This document shows positions 1 to 5,076 of a stretch of DNA of 5,076 nucleotides, in pieces. The notes beneath the pieces are model-generated. The model was not told the origin of the DNA and ran no database searches. It saw nothing but the letters and a program-made list of their open reading frames with translations. The translations under genes were made by a program, and so were the position numbers. The stretch lies in assembly GCA_028289745.1 (NCBI GenBank), contig JANQOD010000001.1, forward strand, positions 1-5,076, in the 5' to 3' direction. Origin of the DNA: Allomuricauda sp. (GTDB taxonomy: Bacteria > Bacteroidota > Bacteroidia > Flavobacteriales > Flavobacteriaceae). The stretch's first letter is position 1, and every line of letters starts with the position of its first letter.

Positions 1-1
1 A

Positions 2-160
2 AAAATGCCCGATGCCATTGTGGACACTTGGAAAGAAATTTGGAAAAAAGATGCCGAGTTGAATAGAAAGTACAGTAACGATTTTGAAGTTTATGGCGAA
101 AAATCAAACAACGGGGAAAATTCTGAGGTTGACATATATTTATCGATAAATAAACCCTAA
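2..160 (+). CDS. GyrI/AraC-type effector-binding domain protein, C-terminal fragment
   Basis: This is an open frame from the left edge to a TAA at 158-160, giving 52 residues of a protein whose start lies outside the window. The fragment has the pattern P-D-A-x(4)-W-x-x-I-W, then D-x-E-L-N-R-x-Y-x-x-D-F-E-V-Y, and ends in E-V-D-I-Y-L-S-I. That is how the GyrI-like small-molecule-binding domain ends in stand-alone proteins and in AraC-family regulators. By family knowledge this cytoplasmic fold binds small, often hydrophobic or cationic ligands. The window does not show whether a DNA-binding domain precedes it, so it may be a regulator or a single-domain binding protein. The ATG at 5-7 is probably internal, because a 51-residue product would lack most of the domain. 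It lies on the same strand as fecR but is separated from it by a probable terminator, so co-transcription is unlikely. Confidence 0.75.
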   Translation, partial: KMPDAIVDTWKEIWKKDAELNRKYSNDFEVYGEKSNNGENSEVDIYLSINKP

Positions 161-196
161 ACTTGAACTTTTGAACTTTTATAGGTAGGGTTTTTT
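152..196 (+). terminator. Probable intrinsic terminator after the effector-binding gene
   Basis: AAACCCTA at 152-159 is the exact reverse complement of TAGGGTTT at 186-193, and the right arm runs into a six-T tract at 191-196. The loop of 26 bases is long and AT-rich. The left arm overlaps the last codons and the stop codon of the upstream gene. The position is right for ending that transcript before fecR. The long loop and the modest GC content of the stem (three GC pairs) are the weak points. Confidence 0.55.
163..178. repeat. Tandem 8-bp direct repeat, two copies
   Basis: TTGAACTT occurs twice back to back at 163-170 and 171-178, within the loop of the probable terminator. It could be a regulator half-site pair or a slippage duplication; the sequence does not decide. 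No convincing Bacteroidota promoter (TTG about 19-21 bases before TAnnTTTG) could be placed in the 74-base gap before fecR. The best -7-like match, TAAGTTG at 202-208, has no well-spaced -33 partner. Confidence 0.4.
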
Positions 197-234
197 CAAT
201 GTAAGTTGTTATACCCTCGTAAAGCATAGAAATC

Positions 235-1146
235 ATGCAAGAGAATTATTTGGCAAAATGGCTCAACAACGAACTCTCTAAAGAAGAGTTGGCAGCTTTC
301 AAAAAGTCTGCCGAGTATGCTTCTTACCAGAGAATTCGAGAGGCTTCCGATAAGATGCAGGCCCCTGGGTTCGACGTTGATCAAGCTTGGAATGCCTTAA
401 GGGAAAAAACTTCGCAAGAAGCCCCCAAGGTCATTACCTTGCGCCCGTTCAAACAATTCTTACGTGTGGCGGCCGTAATCGCCGTACTATTGGCAGGATC
501 CTATTTTTATATGAATTCTTTGAATGAATCGTTTAGCACCGAATTGGCAGAACGTACCGAGATAGTGCTCCCCGATAGTTCTGAGATCATTTTGAACGCC
601 GGTTCAAAGGTGTCGTTCAGCGAAAAAAAATGGAACGAAGAACGAAACGTAAAACTTGAAGGCGAAGCTTTTTTCAAGGTGGCCAAGGGCAAAAAGTTCA
701 CTGTTTCAACCGACAATGGCACCGTAACCGTACTTGGCACCCAGTTCAATGTTGAGAATCGTAATGGTTTCTTTGAAGTAACCTGCTATGAGGGCCTAGT
801 GAGCGTTTCCTATCAAAATACAAAGAAAAAGTTGTCCGCAGGCACCTCTTTTGTGGCTATCAACGGTAACATTCGAAACACCGATGGCATAGACAAAACC
901 CATCCCTCTTGGGTGAACAATGAGAGTAGCTTCGAAAGTATTCCTTTGAAATATGTATTGGCCGAGCTCGAAAGACAGTTCGATATCGAGGTCGTTGCTG
1001 AAAATGTCGATACCGATCAATTATTTACAGGTACTTTTAGCAACACAGACATCAATTTGGCGTTAAAAAGTATAAGTGTTCCTTCCCAGATTAGTTATAA
1101 ATTAGGGAAAGATAACGTGCTTTTCTATGCTGAGAATGCTCCGTAA
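235..1146 (+). CDS. FecR-family anti-sigma factor (inner membrane)
   Basis: This 303-residue protein has the usual FecR layout. A cytoplasmic N-terminal part (about 1-73, starting with a short helical L-A-K-W-L segment) would hold the ECF sigma factor. One transmembrane helix lies at about 75-93. The periplasmic FecR domain at about 103-195 contains the expected L-P-D-S-S-E-I-I-L-N and L-E-G-E-A-F-F-K-V motifs and V-L-G-T-Q-F-N-V. A C-terminal STN-like domain (DUF4974 type) spans about 230-300 and is entered through S-W-V-N-N-E-x-x-F-E-S-I-P-L. In this family the protein relays receptor occupancy across the inner membrane to a sigma factor. The ATG at 235 is chosen because it gives the complete N-terminal domain; no Shine-Dalgarno sequence is visible, as is usual in this phylum. 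The 3' end overlaps the receptor gene by 20 bases. No sigma-factor gene is adjacent, which is unusual. Family assignment is firm; the signal and the cognate sigma factor are unknown. Confidence 0.93.
   Translation: MQENYLAKWLNNELSKEELAAFKKSAEYASYQRIREASDKMQAPGFDVDQAWNALREKTSQEAPKVITLRPFKQFLRVAAVIAVLLAGSYFYMNSLNESFSTELAERTEIVLPDSSEIILNAGSKVSFSEKKWNEERNVKLEGEAFFKVAKGKKFTVSTDNGTVTVLGTQFNVENRNGFFEVTCYEGLVSVSYQNTKKKLSAGTSFVAINGNIRNTDGIDKTHPSWVNNESSFESIPLKYVLAELERQFDIEVVAENVDTDQLFTGTFSNTDINLALKSISVPSQISYKLGKDNVLFYAENAP
1127..1146 (+). promoter_or_regulatory. fecR/receptor gene overlap, probable translational coupling
   Basis: The receptor frame opens at ATG 1127 (or ATG 1136) while fecR ends at TAA 1144-1146, giving an overlap of 20 or 11 bases. 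There is no room for a separate promoter next to the start, and no ribosome-binding motif stands out. The pair is therefore probably one transcript, with receptor translation following from fecR termination. This is inference from geometry. Confidence 0.6.
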
Positions 1147-3697
1147 TCACTTCATTGTAGTTTGGGTGGGACTACTTTTTGTCTTTCCCCACGCTACCAT
1201 ACATGCCCAAGAGACTTCAAGAACATCATTGAAATCATACCTCATCGCGCTTGAAAAGCAACATGATATTAAGTTTTCATATGTGGACCAGGATTTGGAA
1301 GGGGTTGAAGTAGCTATTCCTGCTGACCTGTCGCTGGATCTCGTTCTGGAAGCCTTGGAAACCCAGACGCAAATAAAAATTCGGAAAATCAATGAGCGTT
1401 ATTATTCATTGGTCAAAAACACCCTGATCAGTGTCTGTGGTAAGATACTCGACAATTTTGCCGAAAACACCGTTCCGGGGGCAACTGTTGAAATAATGGA
1501 TAGTGACATAGCGTTGGTCACAGACCTATATGGCCGTTTTCGAATCGACCAAGTACCAAGAACCGCCACACTGAAAATCCGTTTTCTAGGGTACATCACA
1601 AAATACATCCCCGTTGAAGATCTTGTTGGAAGGGATGATTGCCCCGAAATTCTACTCGCACAGAACTATGAAAGGCTTGAAGAGGTCATTGTCTACGAAT
1701 TTCTCACTTCGGGAATCGTTAAGGAAGAAGATGCAAGTATTACCCTGAACACAGGTGAATTGGGCATTCTTCCCGGCCTGATAGAGCCCGATGTATTACA
1801 GACCATTCAAGCGCTTCCGGGCATCAAAAGTATTGACGAGACCGTGTCTGACATCAATGTGCGCGGTGGCACCAACGATCAAAATCTGATACTATGGAAT
1901 GGTATCAAAATGTACCAATCAGGGCATTTTTTTGGGTTGATCTCGGCTTTCAATCCTTATTTGACAGACCAAGTGACGGTTTACAAGAACGGCACCCCTG
2001 CGCGATATGGTGATGGGGTCAGCAGTGTCATCAGCATGTGGACCAAAAATGAGATCGATGGGCAGTTTTTCGGTGGTGCGGGCTTCAACCTTATCAGCGG
2101 TGATGTATATGGGCAATTTCCCTTAAACGACCGTATGGCCTTTCAACTTTCGGCCCGTCGTTCAACCACTGATTTTTTGAACACTCCGACCTATAGCATT
2201 TTTACCGATCGGGCCTTTCAAGATAGTGAGGTCATCAACCAACAAAATCAATCGGTTGACAGGGAGTTCGATAGGGATATTACCTTTTTTTTCTGGGATG
2301 TTTCGGGAAAGTTTCTCTACGACATCAATGATGATCACAAGTTGCGCCTAAGCTTTATCGGTATCGACAATGATCTATTGTTCAAAGAAACCGATCGTGA
2401 GACAGATGTTACTTCACAGAGTTTCTTGGATCAGACCAATATCTCTGCCGGGCTACAATTACAAAGTCGGTGGACGGATAGACTGTCTTCAAACCTCAAT
2501 GCCTATTACACACAATACCAATTGGAAGCTTTGGGCGTTTCTCCTGAGCCACGACAACAACTTGAGCAAAGAAACCGAATTATTGAAAGCTCTATAAGAT
2601 TTGATACCGAATATAGACTGACCGAAACCGTGAACTGGAGAAATGGGTATCAGTTTATCGAGACCGGCATTAGAAATTTTACCGATGTCACCTTGCCTCC
2701 ATTTGACAGTAACATCAAAGGGGTGGTGAGGCTTCACGCACCTTACACCGAAGTCTTGTACCGCTCTCCTGAAGATAGGTTCATCGCCTCAGCGGGTTTG
2801 CGGGCAAACTATATCATTAATTTGGCCCAATTTGGTGAATCATTCGAAGAATTGCTGTTCGAGCCCCGTTTGAACCTAAATATTAGGGTGGCCAATTATT
2901 TGAGAGCTGAATTTTTGGGTGAGTTCAAAAGCCAGTACACGAATCAAGTCATTGACTTGGAACAGAATTTTTTGGGTGTTGAAAAGCGACGTTGGATCCT
3001 TTCTGATGAAGATCAATTGCCCATCACCAAAAGCAAACAAGGCTCTGTGGGGTTGAACTACGCCAAAAATTCCATTTATGTGGGCCTTGAAGCTTTTTAT
3101 AAACAAGTAGATGGCATCAGCACCTTGACCCAAGGCTTTCAAAACGAAAACCAGTTTGATGGGGAAATTGGCAATTATGAAGTGAGAGGACTGGAATTTC
3201 TTGTCAACAAAAAAGGGGAAAACTACAGTACTTGGCTAAGCTATACCTACAACAAGAACGACTACACTTTTGAAGACATTGACCCAAGCTCATTTCCGAA
3301 CAATCTCGATGTACGCCATACGGTGACGGTCGCCACCACCTACGACATCAACAATTTAAAATTAGGATTGGGACTCAACTACCGAACAGGCAGACCCTAT
3401 ACCGCACCTGATGATAACGATCCATTGAACACAACGGTCTTTCCCAATGAAATCAATTACCAATTGCCCAATAGCAGTCGTTTGCCCGAATATTTCAGAT
3501 TGGATGCCTCTGCCACTTACCACTTTGATATCAGCAGAAGAATCAAGGCCAATGCAGGCGTATCGTTATTGAACCTGACCAATAGGGAAAACGTGTTGAA
3601 CCGTTATTATCGGATCTCTGACGAAAATGAAGTCGAACAGGTAAACAACATTTCATTGGGTCTTACCCCCAATGTCAGTTTTAGGGTACGTTTTTAG
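1127..3697 (+). CDS. TonB-dependent outer-membrane receptor with STN signalling domain
   Basis: This complete 856-residue receptor has a signal peptide at 1-28 (hydrophobic core I-V-V-W-V-G-L-L-F-V-F, cleavage near A-T-I-H-A-Q). An STN domain at about 34-96 is the periplasmic signalling module. A carboxypeptidase-regulatory-like beta-sandwich at about 102-178 contains V-P-G-A-T-V-E-I and D-L-Y-G-R-F-R-I. The plug at about 205-310 contains L-P-G-I, I-N-V-R-G-G-T-N-D-Q-N and P-A-R-Y-G-D-G-V-S-S-V-I. The barrel runs from about 315 to the end and closes with S-F-R-V-R-F, whose last residue is the aromatic typical of outer-membrane barrels. It imports an unknown ligand using TonB energy. STN plus an upstream FecR marks it as a FecA-like transducer. 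No SusD gene follows, so a SusC role is unlikely. ATGs at 1127 and 1136 are both in frame; either leaves a working signal peptide. The substrate cannot be read from the sequence. Confidence 0.93.
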   Translation: MLRMLRNHFIVVWVGLLFVFPHATIHAQETSRTSLKSYLIALEKQHDIKFSYVDQDLEGVEVAIPADLSLDLVLEALETQTQIKIRKINERYYSLVKNTLISVCGKILDNFAENTVPGATVEIMDSDIALVTDLYGRFRIDQVPRTATLKIRFLGYITKYIPVEDLVGRDDCPEILLAQNYERLEEVIVYEFLTSGIVKEEDASITLNTGELGILPGLIEPDVLQTIQALPGIKSIDETVSDINVRGGTNDQNLILWNGIKMYQSGHFFGLISAFNPYLTDQVTVYKNGTPARYGDGVSSVISMWTKNEIDGQFFGGAGFNLISGDVYGQFPLNDRMAFQLSARRSTTDFLNTPTYSIFTDRAFQDSEVINQQNQSVDREFDRDITFFFWDVSGKFLYDINDDHKLRLSFIGIDNDLLFKETDRETDVTSQSFLDQTNISAGLQLQSRWTDRLSSNLNAYYTQYQLEALGVSPEPRQQLEQRNRIIESSIRFDTEYRLTETVNWRNGYQFIETGIRNFTDVTLPPFDSNIKGVVRLHAPYTEVLYRSPEDRFIASAGLRANYIINLAQFGESFEELLFEPRLNLNIRVANYLRAEFLGEFKSQYTNQVIDLEQNFLGVEKRRWILSDEDQLPITKSKQGSVGLNYAKNSIYVGLEAFYKQVDGISTLTQGFQNENQFDGEIGNYEVRGLEFLVNKKGENYSTWLSYTYNKNDYTFEDIDPSSFPNNLDVRHTVTVATTYDINNLKLGLGLNYRTGRPYTAPDDNDPLNTTVFPNEINYQLPNSSRLPEYFRLDASATYHFDISRRIKANAGVSLLNLTNRENVLNRYYRISDENEVEQVNNISLGLTPNVSFRVRF

Positions 3698-3724
3698 CTC
3701 TCTTTTGGGGAATTCAGCTATTCG
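3698..3724. other. Convergent intergenic gap with no clear terminator
   Basis: The receptor and the cotransporter end 27 bases apart on opposite strands. TAGCT at 3695-3699 and AGCTA at 3716-3720 could form only a 5-bp stem with a 16-base loop and no T-run, which is too weak to call. Transcripts from both sides may read into each other, or terminate by another mechanism. Confidence 0.5.
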
Positions 3725-5076
3725 TTAGGCCAGAATACTTTCATGACCGGAATCTTTTACGAAAAGACAAGAACTCTTTGTCTTGGTGGTCATTTCTTGA
3801 ACGAACTCGATTTTAAAATTCTCATCCATCCCAAAGATGTTCAAATCGGCCCGCGGTGCATTCTGCACGATATCCCTAAAATTGCCCACATACACCTCTA
3901 TGAGCGTTTCCGGTAATCTGGCAAGGTTGATCAAAGATTTGAGGAAAGTATTGGCATTTTTCTCTTCATTGGGATCAGAGATGACTGTAATGATGCGAAT
4001 ACGTGCGTGCCAGTTCTTCTTCAGTTTATAGGCGATCAAAGTAGATAAATCAAGACTACCGATATCCCAACCAAGCTGCCAGTTGCCCCTTCGATCGCTC
4101 ACCCAAACATTGATCAAATTGCGCTGCCCCAACAAAGCGGTCGGGTGCGCAGAAAACAAGAGTACTCCTATTTCTAAGCGGATGCATTCTTTGATTACCG
4201 GTCGAATCTCGGTTTCATAGTCATCATGCTGTTGCAAATTCAAGAAAACGATATTTGGCCTAAAAAAAGCGCCCCGCAAGGCTTGGTTACCGTAATTTAC
4301 TCCCTTGGCAAAATCATCACTGTGTATCACCGTCCATGATGAGAACACCCCCTTGAGACGAAAAGTCTCTGAAAGTGTAGAAAGTTCATTCACAAAGGCA
4401 TCGTTCTCGGTAAATGGCTCAATGCCCAATAATTTGATCGACCCCTTTGGCGCAGCGATATTCCGTAGAAATTGAAAATTGCCCTTTGCGCCGTTAATAT
4501 CACGAACAGGTACCATGAGATTGGGTTTCCACGCGCGTTGCTGCATTGTTTTCATGCCCCAAGTGTGTTTGGCGGCCCACTCGGCAAAAGAGACGAACAA
4601 CCCTGATCGTACATCTTCAAAAGGGGTTTCAAGATTTTGTCGCGACAAGAACCAATACACCACAAAAACAATGACTATAGAAACCAGACTAACGGTCGGG
4701 TTGATGATGAACATCGCCATTACCGATGATAACAGTCCGATCCACGGAATCCATTTGTTTACTTTGAAAATAGGGCGATAGCTGATCAAGCCCAGGCGTT
4801 GCTCAATGATGACCACAATATTGATCATGGCATAGGTAATCAAGAAAAATAGGGTCACCAAAGGGGCTACCGCATTGAGTTCACGAAGCAACATAGTAGC
4901 AAAAATCATAATGCCGGTAACCACCATGGCATTTCTGGGCTGCCCGTTGGCACTTTGACCGGCAAGAAATTTAGAATAGGGCAAGACCTTGTGCTGACCC
5001 ATGGCAAAGAGAATGCGCGAAGACCCCACAATTGAAGCCAGGGCAGAAGAAAAGGTCGCCCCGAGTATACCCGCGA
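3725..5076 (-). CDS. SLC12-type cation-chloride cotransporter, C-terminal part
   Basis: The frame is open from the right edge to a TAA (complement of 3725-3727), giving 449 residues; the start lies beyond the window. Numbering from the first full codon, hydrophobic segments are at about 1-26, 49-63, 69-91, 108-125 and 127-143, matching TM8 to TM12 of the APC/LeuT fold. TM8 reads G-A-T-F-S-S-A-L-A-S and TM10 reads L-F-F-L-I-T-Y-A-M-I-N, very close to remembered animal NKCC sequences. L-N-A-V-A-P and Y-R-P-I-F-K between them also match. The last ~306 residues are the cytosolic SLC12 regulatory domain: R-A-W-K-P-N-L-M-V at 180-188 (compare N-W-R-P-Q-L-L-V in KCCs), then R-I-R-I-I-T-V near 357-363, and a C-terminus like the L-V-R-G-N-H-Q-S-V-L-T end of NKCCs. 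The protein would move chloride together with K+ and/or Na+ across the inner membrane. A general amino-acid permease is the alternative annotation, but the C-terminal domain argues against it. It is convergent with the receptor and not part of that operon. Confidence 0.9.
   Translation of the reverse strand, partial: AGILGATFSSALASIVGSSRILFAMGQHKVLPYSKFLAGQSANGQPRNAMVVTGIMIFATMLLRELNAVAPLVTLFFLITYAMINIVVIIEQRLGLISYRPIFKVNKWIPWIGLLSSVMAMFIINPTVSLVSIVIVFVVYWFLSRQNLETPFEDVRSGLFVSFAEWAAKHTWGMKTMQQRAWKPNLMVPVRDINGAKGNFQFLRNIAAPKGSIKLLGIEPFTENDAFVNELSTLSETFRLKGVFSSWTVIHSDDFAKGVNYGNQALRGAFFRPNIVFLNLQQHDDYETEIRPVIKECIRLEIGVLLFSAHPTALLGQRNLINVWVSDRRGNWQLGWDIGSLDLSTLIAYKLKKNWHARIRIITVISDPNEEKNANTFLKSLINLARLPETLIEVYVGNFRDIVQNAPRADLNIFGMDENFKIEFVQEMTTKTKSSCLFVKDSGHESILA

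Noticed and set aside
197..234. Bacteroidota-type promoter for fecR
   Set aside because: TAAGTTG at 202-208 only partly matches TAnnTTTG, and the nearest TTG boxes upstream are too far for the normal 19-21 base spacing.
2489..2737. 82-codon open frame on the - strand within the receptor gene
   Set aside because: It is antisense to conserved barrel codons and has no recognisable motif, so it is best explained as a shadow of the receptor frame.
1127..3697. Receptor as a SusC-type glycan importer
   Set aside because: No SusD-like gene follows; the next gene is convergent and encodes an ion cotransporter. The STN domain and FecR partner fit a signalling transducer, though a glycan ligand is not excluded.
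3667..3710. CCCCAA / TTGGGG inverted repeat as a terminator for the receptor gene
   Set aside because: The arms are 6 bp with a 32-base loop, the left arm lies well inside the coding region, and no T-run follows the right arm.
4479..4781. 100-codon open frame on the + strand
   Set aside because: It lies wholly opposite the strongly supported SLC12 coding frame, its translation shows no recognisable domain, and it has no promoter or ribosome-binding signal.
3725..5029. GTG at 5027-5029 as the true start of the cotransporter
   Set aside because: This codon is the Val inside TM8, directly after the conserved S-S-A-L-A-S stretch. The same frame continues without a stop to the window edge, so the real start is outside.

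Overview
The window looks like chromosomal DNA from a marine-type member of the Bacteroidota, most likely a flavobacterium. The signs are a FecR anti-sigma factor of the Bacteroidota type (FecR domain plus a C-terminal STN-like domain) coupled to a TonB-dependent receptor with a carboxypeptidase-regulatory-like domain, moderate GC content, and no clear Shine-Dalgarno sequences before the starts.

Layout from left to right: (1) the last 52 codons of a protein with a GyrI/AraC-type effector-binding fold (+ strand), whose stop codon lies inside a probable intrinsic terminator with an 8-bp perfect stem and a T-run; (2) a FecR-like inner-membrane anti-sigma factor (+); (3) a complete 856-residue TonB-dependent outer-membrane receptor (+), whose start overlaps the end of fecR; (4) a 27-bp convergent gap; (5) on the - strand, the C-terminal 449 residues of a bacterial cation-chloride cotransporter of the SLC12 family, running off the right edge. 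The window is almost fully coding and has no gene-free stretch above 100 bases. I saw no RNA genes, mobile elements or CRISPR arrays.

How the genes work together: genes 2 and 3 form a trans-envelope signalling and uptake pair. The receptor binds an unknown ligand, and its periplasmic STN domain would signal to the periplasmic part of FecR, which would control an ECF sigma factor. That sigma factor is not in this window, and the gene directly upstream is not one. No SusD-like lipoprotein follows the receptor, so this is not a SusCD glycan locus. The cotransporter is convergent and transcribed independently; it is probably an ion-homeostasis gene unrelated to the receptor.

Nothing here is clearly a new system. 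The points most worth a second look are the Na+-site signature of NKCC/NCC-type transporters in the bacterial SLC12 protein, the ungapped similarity between the FecR C-terminus and the receptor N-terminus, the missing sigma factor, and the single cysteine pair bracketing the receptor's carboxypeptidase-like domain.
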